Source: Perkinsus olseni
Taxonomy: Eukaryota; Perkinsozoa; Perkinsida; Perkinsidae
Length of the DNA stretch: 50,789 bases
Direction: 5' to 3'
Assembly: GCA_013115135.1 (NCBI GenBank)
Contig: JABANP010000397.1
Coordinates: 1 to 50,789, forward strand
The notes beneath the pieces are model-generated. The model did no database searches. It was not told the origin of the DNA and worked only from the letters and a program-made list of their open reading frames with translations. A program made the translations under genes and the position numbers. This document shows positions 31,743 to 41,214 of the stretch, piece after piece. Position 1 is the stretch's first letter. Each line of letters starts with the position of its first letter.

Positions 31743-32588
31743 TCAGCCATATATCGTGCCTTTAGCGACATCAACGGTGTGGAAATAGGAATGGTCCGCC
31801 CCAGAGGCCTGCTCGTAGGAACCTCTCGCACCGTAACCAATATGGTAACGCCAACCACGTTCAACTTTCTCTATGCTCACTTTGAACTTGACGTTAAAGG
31901 GCACGTCACTTTCCTTCGTTTGATTTAGATCCGCGTAGAGGTGCATCCCGTTGCTAACGGCAACTCCCGAGATATTTTTGTAGCCAGTAAATGCACGCTG
32001 ATCTTCGGGAAACGTACCAATGAAGAAAAATGGCAGAAAGAGTTTGAGATACCCTTCATCACTTGGGCTGAAGTGAGTGTCACCTGGGCTAAGAGCCCAC
32101 CACAAATCCACATCGTCATGATCGAAAGCCAAGTGCGCCCAACCACTTGTCTCCACGCTGATGTTCGGCGTTTCGATGAAGTGGACTGTGTCACCAAATA
32201 CATTGAGTTGCAAACTCATATTACCGATGAGTCTCTCCACGTTGGTTTTAATGTCAATACCAGCGCTCTCTCGCGGACGTCCTGCGGAGTCCTGACCTCT
32301 CATGAAATACAGGCAGGAGCCCTCGGATAACACGTCAACAACAGCACCTTCCGAGCCGGGACCACCTTGGCAACCCTTCGGATAATCAGCTACAACAGAC
32401 AAGGGCTGATCAGCGACACCAGACAAGGGCTGATCAGCGAGAACGGACAAGGGCTGATCAGGGACGACAGAAAAGGGCTGGTCAGGGAGCGCAATAACGA
32501 CCTGCACGGCTAGAACGAACAAAAGGACGCGATGGAGAGGCTTGTGTGAGTGAAGGTGCCAAGAGTAGAATCTGGATCTTGGAGCCAT
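31743..32588 (-). CDS. Predicted secreted protein, family A, with N-terminal octapeptide repeats
   Basis: Single exon; 281 codons from the ATG at 32588 (MAPRSRFYS), chosen because it places the hydrophobic core HRVLLFVLAVQVVIA in signal-peptide position. Two earlier in-frame ATGs at 32630 and 32597 exist. After the signal come four octapeptide repeats of the form xDQPLSVx, the last running into the family motif VVADYPKGCQGGPG. Then follow GSCLYFMRG, ESAGIDIKTN, TPNISVETSGWAHLAFD, DLWWALSPGD, a FSPSDEGYL segment and RGWRYHIGYGARGSY. It ends AKGTIYG. All family hallmarks are intact, including the two N-terminal cysteines. The repeats are unique to this member. The function is unknown; export is inferred. 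Confidence 0.88.
   Translation of the reverse strand: MAPRSRFYSWHLHSHKPLHRVLLFVLAVQVVIALPDQPFSVVPDQPLSVLADQPLSGVADQPLSVVADYPKGCQGGPGSEGAVVDVLSEGSCLYFMRGQDSAGRPRESAGIDIKTNVERLIGNMSLQLNVFGDTVHFIETPNISVETSGWAHLAFDHDDVDLWWALSPGDTHFSPSDEGYLKLFLPFFFIGTFPEDQRAFTGYKNISGVAVSNGMHLYADLNQTKESDVPFNVKFKVSIEKVERGWRYHIGYGARGSYEQASGADHSYFHTVDVAKGTIYG
32389..32490. repeat. 24-bp coding tandem repeat
   Basis: About four imperfect copies of a 24-base unit (plus strand core aagggctgatcag) encode the DQPLSV octapeptides of the overlapping family A gene. The unit length keeps the frame. Its last codons resemble the start of the ADYP motif (SVVAD), so it probably expanded from that boundary. Confidence 0.9.
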
Positions 32589-34265
32589 GATGACCATGAG
32601 AAAATGGGCTGAACGATATAAGCTAACCACTCTTCAAAGGAAAGGAATAGACGATGGATTGCGTTTCGCACTCAGCAAATTTGTCTTACAAACCCTGAGA
32701 ACAAGGAACACCAAAGCCGGAAATAGCTAATTTGGTCATTTTTGGCTTAGCTAGAGCGACGAAGGCCAATGCGGAAGGCATTGCCTTCAAGGCAAGCAAT
32801 GGATCTGAATGCCCTGCAGTATACTCTAGTGTCCATCGGAGCAGAGCAGGCCCTCTCTAGCGCAAATTTAATGGTGTAGTCGAGCGATCTTTCGAGTTCC
32901 GAGAGTAGCGAGCGAGAGCTCGCGAACGCTAAGCGTTGCCGACTGTGTACTGCATAGTCTGAGCACGTTAGCTATTTACTGGTAGGAACATAACGTCAAT
33001 GGAAGACCAGGATAGCGGGCAGGAGAGATATACTAGCGCGAGACGGTAGCCGAGTCCCAATGACGGGGACATAACTTCTCCGAGAAGCACATTTCGTGAG
33101 TGGCTTTACGGGGGGAAGCTGGTTAAACCCCATACGAAAGCAGGGAAGCTAGTAGTCCTGGCCCACGCACGCGCATAGCGCCGTGTCATCAGGACGCTAG
33201 GTGACGCCGTCACTGGAGCGTCTCCCAGTGGGACAGCATTCTATACGCACGACTCGTGCGGCACGAGGAAGTTGACTGTCAGTGGGGAGCTCCACGACGA
33301 CGCTTTGCACCGCTCATCGGAGACATTTTATTCATCGCACGTCATTTCCTTCAGACTTGTAAGAGAATGTAGAAGAACGAGAACTGTTATCGTGCAATTC
33401 ATAGTATGAATTGCGTATTACGGTGATACGTCATAACGCCTCACCACATCGAGTAAAGACTTTGAACGGCAGTATTAATGCAGTGACTGCATTGCAATCC
33501 GTAAGTCATAGGGGCCAGGTACCGTCTCGAATCAACTGGACGCGAAACAACTCGGGGAGAGCCGATTACGGCTGCTTCCAGTCGATTTACCCAACGGAGG
33601 TAAAGAGAACGGTCACCGTCCACGTAGGTTAGATCGAGTTCAGAAACTTACTGACAGTGAGTCGTTTGTGATTCCTAGGCGTACAGCCTGAACAGGGTTA
33701 CTAGGCGCACAGCCTTAGAAGTTTGCATCCGCCATCATCACGTTGTGACGATCACAACCATCACACCAGGGCCGTATCGGTTGCTAGAGCTTTACTGGTA
33801 GCGGACAGTCCGCTGCGGACTCCATTGAAGTCCTGCGATCTTGGCCGTGCACCTTATTGTGCGCAAACTTGGAAGATTATCTACTGTGGATATCACCGGC
33901 TAGGTTCCGCTAGTTAGCCTACCCGGTGATGTCCAGTGCGCCCAAGCAGCCTGAGGAAATCCGTTTCGTGACTGCGAAAGTTCCGCAGCTGACTCGGCGT
34001 GAAATTTCTGCGTCAAGTGCGGCGTGCTAGGTTAGCGTCGACGACATCAAATATAGCAGTTATAGCGTAGCTATATGTTGAATGCGTAAGATGTCACGCT
34101 GTCTCCGAACGCTTGCAGCACACTTATAGGCACTCCATCATCTTTCCTCAGCTCGAGGAAGCAGCGTGTCACCGTACGATACCCTTTTGGGACAAAAATG
34201 TGCTCTTTTTCCCCTCGAAGATTTTAATATCTTCCCGGCCACACCTCCCCATTAAGGGACACTTA
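32589..34265. other. Intergenic stretch between divergent secreted-protein genes
   Basis: Contains the 5' flanks of the minus family A gene and the plus family B gene. No conserved protein is visible. Short inverted motifs such as agcgagcgagagctcgcgaac (about 32905-32925) occur. No promoter motif is clear. Confidence 0.4.
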
Positions 34266-35009
34266 ATGATGAGCTTAGCACAATTCTGGTTGATGGCTGC
34301 TCAACTACTAGTGCTCGTGACGTCTCAAGATGTCGGACGATTCGCCTACTACTCCAAGGACTTCAACATGTCCTACAGCGTGTTCGAAGAGCAGAGCGTC
34401 GCTATCAGCTTCACAGTCGATGGCAAGCCGTCTTTCGCTGATGGTCTGTATCGCCTGCAGGGTAGCTTCGTAAGCCATCTCTACGTTGTTGACTTCAGAA
34501 ACACATACGAAGGTGTCACCTGGTGGTACCGTAATATCAACCGCCTCTTCCCGGGGAGCAACTTCCGATATGGATATCTATTCTACCTATTCTACAAGAC
34601 CGCTGATTCCTTCGTAGTTAACTTTAGAGAGCGAGGGATCTTGCTCACCAGGGTCGGGTTGGATCTGATCCCAGGCTTGTACGTCTACACCTATCCTGCT
34701 GCTCCCTACTTCAAAGTGGTTCACGACATATACTATGATGGCCATGTGCTGATGCAGGTTGGGTGTGATGGAGGATCCATCAGCTACGGGGCTTTCAAGT
34801 TTAACCGGCAGGATGGGCCCTATTTGCACTACAATGTAGATCCTGTAGAACAAGGAGACTTAAACAAATTTCTTGACGATTTCAAGAAGTCCTGTCCCTC
34901 CTTGGATCTGAAGAAGAATGTCGATCTATCCAGAGTAACATTCGCCACTGGTGAGACGGTTATCATAGCAATTGCAGGGACGCGGCAGCTCCTCAGAAGG
35001 GTATTATGA
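34266..35009 (+). CDS. Predicted secreted protein, family B
   Basis: Single exon, 247 codons from the ATG at 34266. An earlier in-frame ATG at 34113 would add 51 residues ahead of the signal peptide and is unlikely. The signal peptide (MMSLAQFWLMAAQLLVLVTS) is followed by QDVGRFAYYSKDFNMSYS. The mature protein is aromatic-rich (TWWYRNINRLFPG; FYLFYKTADSF). It shares with 4593-5381 the order GIxLxR, a YYDGHVLMQVGCDG block matching the YRISSDGRVEINVGCRG block, and a late Cys in a helix (FLDDFKKSCPSL). Family B genes are thus two diverged copies 30 kb apart. No known domain or catalytic motif is seen. An exported structural or binding role is inference. Confidence 0.8.
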   Translation: MMSLAQFWLMAAQLLVLVTSQDVGRFAYYSKDFNMSYSVFEEQSVAISFTVDGKPSFADGLYRLQGSFVSHLYVVDFRNTYEGVTWWYRNINRLFPGSNFRYGYLFYLFYKTADSFVVNFRERGILLTRVGLDLIPGLYVYTYPAAPYFKVVHDIYYDGHVLMQVGCDGGSISYGAFKFNRQDGPYLHYNVDPVEQGDLNKFLDDFKKSCPSLDLKKNVDLSRVTFATGETVIIAIAGTRQLLRRVL

Positions 35010-35679
35010 AGACTCCTCCGACAGACTACTGAACAACGGGTTAATATCCTCATTCAGAGTAAGTTATTCTCATGATGTCGATCATCATCATGATTGTAGA
35101 CGATTTTCTGTCTCATCATCACAGACTTCTCTCCCCATTATCGCTCGAATTGGCCAATGAGACAGTGAGGTTGTGCCATGGTATTCCGATGACCCGTTAT
35201 CTGTCCAAGACGGATGCTGGATGTGATGTAGACTCGCCATTGGCGAGTCGCCAATGGTGAAAGCTTTACCGTGAAACTGATGCTGTGAGACGTCAGCAAC
35301 TCATCGATATCCTATTAATATTGTAGTAGTCCACTCGTAGTACATTCATTCTGAGAGCTAGGCATAGATAAGAGGAATAACTTGAGTATAGTCATACGAC
35401 TTTTTCACTCTCATGATTATCACTTTACGATATGTTGTAAGCTTTATAAAGAAAATCTACTCATCTGTCATCATCATACACAGTTGTGTTTATAGCTTAG
35501 GGCGGTTACATTTCCCCACTTCGCGTCGTCGACTATATGAGCGCTGGGATATCGTCGAAGAGGAGATCCCCTGTCCGCACAATGGTGAATCGTCCACGGT
35601 GCACATGGAGAGGCGACTGGTCCAGTCGGAGTGGATCAATTCGAACAGAGGTGAGTATTTACACCATTTCCAGACCTAC

Positions 35680-35860
35680 TTAGTAAAACCCCAGAGCAAT
35701 TTAATAAAGCCCAGCCCAAATTAGTAAAACCCCAGAGCAATTTAATAAAGCCCAGCCCAAATTAGTAAAACCCAAGAGCAATTTAATAAAGCCCAGACAA
35801 AATTAGTAAAACCCCAGAGCACTTTAATAAAGCCCAGACCAAATTAGTAAAACCCCAGAG
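35680..35860. repeat. 41-bp tandem repeat (AATAAAG-containing)
   Basis: About 4.4 copies, starting at 35680, 35721, 35762, 35803 and 35844. The unit joins ttagtaaaaccccagagcaa to tttaataaagcccagcccaaa, and the two halves resemble each other, so a roughly 20-bp ancestor is likely. Each unit carries AATAAA. It sits between the family B gene and a gag remnant. Confidence 0.95.
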
Positions 35861-36098
35861 CTGGTCGAGTGCCTGCACCATATTAGTGCACTGCACTATC
35901 AAGACCATATACTATTACGCATGGGATCTTGCGCAGTATCACAATGCTAGTTTCAGTGTCTCTTAGTTCTCCTCCGTTTGACCCTTGTCTTGTCCTCTAA
36001 GTGGGCAAGACAAGTCTTATCTTCCTTGCTCTGCCGCCTGCATTTTTAAGGTTTCGTGTTAGTGACATTTCAGAGTAGCAGCACTTTGTTCGACAAAG

Positions 36099-36700
36099 TT
36101 GGACGGTAATAACATATTCTTCGCGCTTCCTGAGCCTCTTGATCCTTCGACGGCTACATTGGACTTAGGGCAGAGGATCAAGAAGTTTGAGGCCTGCTCC
36201 TTGGCTAGGAGGTGGCAGGAGGACGACCAGCCTCGTCATCTGCCCACCCTACTATGGGGAGATGCTCGGATTCAGTTTGACGATCCAGTATGATTCAGTT
36301 GAACGATTAACGGAAGGAGACAGTGGATCATTCAGTTTGGAACCTGTTCCGCAAGCTCAACATGGCAACGCAGCTCCAGTGTGCAGAGAAGTTCTGCCAC
36401 AGGTATCTACGAGCATCAATATGGAAGTTCCAAATCGGGAGCTCCTATCTTTGAAAGATACCACAAGAGTTTTGCAGACAGCCTCTTGCAGGTCGAGTCG
36501 GATATCTCGAACTTTACGCAGTCACTCACCAAACTTGGCTGAGCTAGTTGAGTACAATTGCACTGCTTGTAAATTCGCTCTACTAACAGCTCTTCGCGCG
36601 GCTTCATGTGCTCAGCACATTGTGCTGTGCCCTTCTGGGGGGAGCTCCACCACTGGAAGGATGCCAATCCCTCACTGCGAAACCTTTTCTCCCGTTTGCC
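36099..36700 (+). pseudogene. Decayed retrotransposon gag remnant
   Basis: A frame from 36099 reads FFALPEPLDPSTATLDLGQR, then RIKKFEACSLARRWQEDDQP and LPTLLWGDARIQFDD before a stop at about 36293. This order (FExxxLxRRWxEDxxxxxLPTLLxGxA) resembles the capsid region of LTR-element gag proteins. Later coding-like pieces in shifted frames (FADSLLQVESDISNFTQSL near 36470-36530) fit the following part, so several frameshifts and stops separate them. No protease, RT or LTR is visible next to it. Its sequence differs from the gag of the element at 45447. Confidence 0.5.
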
Positions 36701-37243
36701 CGCCTTATCCATTTCAAGCCTCGTGCGCGTTCACGCTAGCGAGCGAGAATCGGGCGCTGAATTCGGACATGCTTTTCGCCCCTGCCAAGGTAATCCCGGA
36801 CCCTTGGCTTCTAGGTAGCTCCCGTTCGTGGCTTCTCTCACTGCCATCCCCCAGCTAATAACTCCGAGGTCACCCGTTTGCCGTTGAGAAGATTCCAATT
36901 TGAGCTGAGAGACGCTTTAGCTCCTGCCTTGCCTTACTAGCACAGCTTAGCCCTTTTCGGGCCGAAAATTTCGGCTTCTTTGTCTCCATTGCAAATCATC
37001 GCTTTCCGCCAGGGCTTTCTGTCTTACTAGCTGACCCTCAGCGTATTCGTTCTTGTGCGACGGTCGGTGAGTCTCGAGTCAAGACTCCTGAAGCGAGCAA
37101 CGCAAAACACTCTGGTGTTTTCCTGGAAACATTATGGCTACATTGTTCTGCTTCTCGGCGGGAGTCTCCCACCGATCACTCTATGAGTCTCCCCGAAATT
37201 GACGGGTGGGCGACATAATTCCAATCAGTTGTTACGGCTCGTA

Positions 37244-37984
37244 ATGTCATCAAGCATCAGACCTCCTGTCGGTAATCTAACCCTCTTCCTATTCGTCTAC
37301 ATCCCTCAGGTGGTGCTGGGACAGCATTATGTTGTTACCGCCGATCATCCCAAGGGTTGCAAAGGCGGTCCCGGCCCGGGGAAGGGTAGTGTGATACCTG
37401 TGCTATCGGCAGGTTCCTGCATTTTCAACATGAGGGGTTATAACAGAAGTCTGGTTTACCAAGAGAGCGCCGGGTTCATTCTTAAAACTCACATGCCTGA
37501 TCATTCTGGTAGCTTGAAGGTGCAGATCAAGGTCGGAGGTGATATGGTTCACACATTCGAAACGCCGAACATCAGCGTGGAGATTTCTGGTTGGGCTCAC
37601 CTGGGTTTTGATCATGGGGATGCACATTTTTGGTGGAACCCAGCCGCCAGTACTAAACATTACCGCCCCAGTGATGAAGGGGCGGTACGTGCCGCTCTAG
37701 ACTCTATATTCCATGTCAGCTTCACAGGCGGCCAGAGAGGTGACACTGATTGGCACAGTATCTCGGGCTCCGCTGTGAGCAATGGGATGAACCTCTATGC
37801 TCACTCAGAGCAAAGAAGGAGCAGTGCTGTATCTTTTCAAGTCGATTTCAAAGTGAGCGTGGACAGGGTTGAAGGAGGATGGAATTTCCATGTGGGCTTT
37901 GATGTGAGAGGTTCCTATGGACCGAAGGCAAAGTCCGTGTATCACGATGCCGTGGATTTCATCAAGGGCGTTCTATACGGTTGA
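37244..37984 (+). CDS. Predicted secreted protein, family A
   Basis: Single exon, 246 codons from the ATG at 37244 (MSSSIRPPVGNLTLFLFVYI). The upstream in-frame start at 37199 would add 15 residues and break the match to the MASSK/MSSSL starts of the paralogs. A signal peptide ending near VVLG is followed by ADHPKGCKGGPGPGKG, where His replaces Tyr in ADYP. Then come GSCIFNMRG, ESAGFILKT, TPNISVEISGWAHLGFDHG, FWWNPA, RPSDEGAV, VEGGWNFHVGFDVRGSYG and the end KGVLYG. This is a complete, textbook member of the family. It lies about 2.2 kb downstream of the family B gene on the same strand. The function is unknown. Confidence 0.88.
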   Translation: MSSSIRPPVGNLTLFLFVYIPQVVLGQHYVVTADHPKGCKGGPGPGKGSVIPVLSAGSCIFNMRGYNRSLVYQESAGFILKTHMPDHSGSLKVQIKVGGDMVHTFETPNISVEISGWAHLGFDHGDAHFWWNPAASTKHYRPSDEGAVRAALDSIFHVSFTGGQRGDTDWHSISGSAVSNGMNLYAHSEQRRSSAVSFQVDFKVSVDRVEGGWNFHVGFDVRGSYGPKAKSVYHDAVDFIKGVLYG

Positions 37985-38995
37985 GCCTTGAGAGAAATCC
38001 GTGGAGTTTTGGTTGTACTTGAAACCATCGGGTAATTTTCACTACGTGTATCGGCCTTTGATTTATTGACCTTATATCATGAAGTTGAACGACGCAGTCA
38101 TTACAGCGCCGTTCGCATCTTGTTGATGATTTCACAATCATAAGCTACATTCTCACCAAAAATCCGATTTATGCCCCGACTTCTACGAATTGGCCGAGTC
38201 CAAGTATTAACAACTTGGGCGATAATCGTTCAACTCGATTGTTGGATGGTTGACGGCGGCGTGCATTTGGTTGGGTTATAGTGCCTTGGACTTCGAGCCT
38301 TGAGGAACCTGCAAACCCTGCCAGGCTCACCCTGGTGCAAAACTCGGAGGCTGATTCTCGTTTCATCGCGCAGATTATGTGCGAAAGGACTGCAAGGACG
38401 ATGAAGGCACGACTTCGCTGAAACCTTTTTGAAGGGCAGCGCTCTCAGAGCGCGTGAACGGCTGTCAACTTGACACTGTCAAGTTGACAGCCGTTCGAGT
38501 CCTATCTGCGGATGACTCAGAGTTACGCCCATTATCAGTAACCATGACTAATCAACCAGTTCTTATAACCAATGACCAACCAATAGATACCTCAGAGGAA
38601 TACACTGTATAGACAGATAATAACCCAGTAAACACCACAGGAATAAGGCTTGCGAATAAGTCTTATATAACTTCACCTTACTCAATACTCAGTCTTATAC
38701 AGACTTACACAGCGTCTAGCTACGCAGCTAACACATATAGAGACCGACAAGATACTCAGAGACAATGACACAGATCAATATCAACGCAGATCAGTTCTCA
38801 GCATCGCCACAGAATGACGCGCTCGCCGCTTAATAGTCAAACTGCGCAGAGTCTCCCAACAACCCCTCTGGGCTTGGGCGTCTACTGCGCTAAGAGATCA
38901 CCAGTGTATGAATGTTAATGGATTGTCACCTAGGAGAGTTGGGTAATTGGTTCGGTGAAAGATGTTGACTCACTATACCACTGCTAGCGTACCGG
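37985..38995. other. Intergenic stretch with hairpin and possible LTR-element remnant
   Basis: After the palindrome at 38456-38496 the plus strand contains a TATA-like segment (cttatataacttc), then an A/C-rich stretch. It ends in a short ATG frame at about 38766 (MTQINI, NADQFSASPQNDALAA, stop) with the look of a gag N terminus. This could be an LTR plus gag start of a degraded element, but no second LTR is seen and I do not assign a class. Confidence 0.3.
38456..38496. repeat. Perfect palindrome, 20-bp arms, 1-base loop
   Basis: 38456-38475 and 38477-38496 are exact reverse complements around a single C. The right arm begins tgtcaagttg and could be the terminus of an LTR-like remnant that follows. 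The left arm would then be an inverted copy of that end. Confidence 0.95.
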
Positions 38996-39220
38996 GTGTA
39001 TAATGATTCGTACACCGAAAACTCGTGCACTATCACTTGGTACACGGCTCGTACACTGGATGCTCGTTCACTCATTGGATTCGTACATCGTCATTTCGTA
39101 CACTTGAGACTCGTACACGTAATACTCGTACCTGTAATAAGTCGTACACATAAAGTTCGTACACGTAAAACTCGTACACTGTCAACTCGTACACGAGCAC
39201 GACTCGTACACTATGCTGCC
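38996..39220. repeat. 15-bp GTAC array, forward orientation
   Basis: A degenerate array of 15-base units of the form CGTACACnnnnnACT. Exact-period runs include cgtacacttgagact, cgtacacgtaatact, cgtacacgtaaaact and cgtacactgtcaact; a few units are 16-17 bases. The GTAC core is far better conserved than the rest. The same period and core occur in the satellite at 28577-29010. Confidence 0.9.
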
Positions 39221-39331
39221 GAGTCGCATATTTGGGCCGCGCGCTGGAAGCAATGGCGGAGCGAAGGAAATGATTTTCTATAGAGAGTGAAACGTTCGCG
39301 CCAATCTGTGAGCAAAAGTCTAGTAGTGCAT

Positions 39332-39395
39332 GTGGTATAAGGGTTAAGGTATCGAACTCTCTGCCGGGAGGCTGTGGGTTCGATGATCGAACTTT
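39332..39395 (+). mobile_element. tRNA-like sequence between inverted GTAC arrays
   Basis: A box A-like gtggtataagggttaaggt and a box B-like GGTTCGATGATCG are separated by a tRNA-like distance, with a ctctctgccgggagg arm between. The ends do not pair well, so it is read as a tRNA pseudogene or SINE head. Confidence 0.35.
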
Positions 39396-39474
39396 GATCC
39401 TATGAGCAGGAAGAAAATATGATGGGTTAGGCGGCGTAGCGCAATTTGCGCTGTGCAAAATTTTTCGGCAAGTC

Positions 39475-39835
39475 GCGGAGTGTACGAAATGACTGTGTAC
39501 GAGTTGAAACTGGGGTTGTGTACGAAGTGAGAGTGTACGAAATTCCGGTGTACCGTACACCGTACAACTCGTACACCGTTTACGAGTTGAAAGTGTACGA
39601 GTATTATATGTAGTACACATATTACTTGTACTGTACAAGTAATATGTGTACTACAAGTTGTACATTGTGTACGAGGTCTAGATGTACGAATCTCTTGTGT
39701 ATGAGTATTTTGTGTATGACTATTTGGTGTCCGAGTATTTCGTGTACGATTACGAAGTGTATGAGTATTGGAGACATGAGTCAAAATTTTTGACTCAGAA
39801 ATGTACGACTATTTGGTATACGAAACGTGAACATC
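39475..39835. repeat. 15-bp GTAC array, inverted orientation, with central palindrome
   Basis: The units are the complement of those at 38996-39220: gtgtacgaagtgaga, gtgtacgaaattccg, gtgtacgaggtctag, gtgtatgagtatttt, gtgtacgattacgaa and others, mostly at exact 15-base spacing. Positions 39609-39630 and 39634-39655 are perfect 22-bp inverted arms around ctg. The two arrays face each other across a non-repetitive spacer of about 250 bases. Long frames through the array (for example 39072-39638 minus) are artefacts of the period. Confidence 0.9.
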
Positions 39836-40303
39836 CCAGCATACCAGCTCAGTAGCCAACAAACTTGAGACCTTCGACTGGTCCGAGTTCCGCAACCTAC
39901 TGGCAGCGTCTGTACCGACTACTCATCATTTTCACTTTATATCTCTCGGGTTGAGACCTGTCGCTTGCCCGTGACTGCGTGCGCTTTTGAAAGGCGGCCT
40001 TTCACATGCTATCTCGGAGACGGCTAACGTAAGCGTCTGCTCGAGCGTCACCCTTTTACTAGCTATGATCGTTTACTCATTGCAGTTGTTATCCGATCAC
40101 TCGGTAATTGCACATCTGCTGCTTACGGCCCGTAAGTTACGGGACAATATCTTACTCCCAGTATGATACTTGTGCTATATTTCTAGCGACAGCGAGCACA
40201 TGGTAAGACTCTCGGCCTCTTCAGAAAAGGCTCTTCTAGGCCGCTTTTCGAAGGCGGCCTTAGGCACCTCTTCTTCTTTTTCCCTTGATGATGGACTTTT
40301 GTA

Positions 40304-40397
40304 CCGTCTTCGACTCCTAGCTTCCTCAATGAATATCTCACTGGAGCTTTTTGGCCGTCTCTGGCGCCTAGCTCGCTCAATAAGTATCTCACTGGAG
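40304..40397. repeat. 51-bp tandem duplication
   Basis: Two units start at ccgtcttcgac (40304) and ccgtctctggc (40355). They share ctagct, ctcaat and atctcactggag, at roughly 80 percent identity. Small and old, no function visible. Confidence 0.8.
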
Positions 40398-40440
40398 AAT
40401 TCTGAGACCCAGAATCTGGGTCGTCTTTGACGGCGTGAAA

Positions 40441-40560
40441 TTACTGTTGTAACTGTACTAAAAGCCACTGTTCGAGTGGCAACTGTACCGAATGACACTG
40501 TACGAGCCTCGTACTACGAGGAGCAATGGTACCAGTTGGTATGAGACGAGACTAGGGTGC
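40441..40560. repeat. Short 15-bp GTAC array
   Basis: At least four consecutive 15-base units: actgtactaaaagcc, actgttcgagtggca, actgtaccgaatgac and actgtacgagcctcg, followed by looser GTAC motifs. It is the third locus in the window with the same period and core. Confidence 0.8.
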
Positions 40561-41214
40561 ACTAAGCAAGCATGTACCGATTTGACGAATTACTTCCTGT
40601 ACCAGTGGCATTGCCACTGTGGCAACTATACGAAGTGATTCTCACCCGACTCCTCCAACCCCAGAAGCGACTCCTCCTCGTCCTAACGTCCTACTCCTCG
40701 CTGCGAGAACCTCGCAAGACCTCTTTCCAAAGGACCACTATTGCGAGGGCGCTCGGGTTTCATCTGCTGCTCCCTATTTGGGAGTCCCAAGATGTCCGAG
40801 AGAGAGGGTACGATTCTAAGCAGCACATCAGTTGGCTGAGAACTGCTCGAACTCGGAACCCTCCCGACCTACACGGTGTAGGCTACGCCCAATATTTCGG
40901 GTCCAAGATTCTGCAACTATCATATTCAAACAAACTCAATAACTTAATCTGGCTATAAGTCGAATGACGGAATACATAAGGTTAGGTTTTCTATTGTTCG
41001 AAGATTCGTTTCTTGAATCACCTCCAAGATGCGCATAACGCTGCGGTGATACCAATTATTTCTCAACATCGGAGTACGAAATCAGAGGAGCAAAGGTCGA
41101 GCTTACTGCCCGCTTTTTGAATGAGTTTTTAGTGAGACGAGTACAGAAGTGTGGATCACTCCTCGAAAGAAAATCTCACGTGCGAGTCAGCAGCTTGGAC
41201 AGACGCTCGACGAA

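Noticed and set aside
31611..32330. Plus-strand frames opposite the family A gene
   Set aside because: Shadows of the minus-strand coding sequence, which has the signal peptide and family motifs.
39072..39784. Minus frames of 146-188 codons rich in His, Thr and Arg
   Set aside because: They arise from the 15-bp GTAC array, whose period is a multiple of three. No other support.
40572..40958. 128-codon plus frame and an overlapping 66-codon frame
   Set aside because: Two overlapping phases look equally protein-like, and no gag, RT or other motif could be confirmed.
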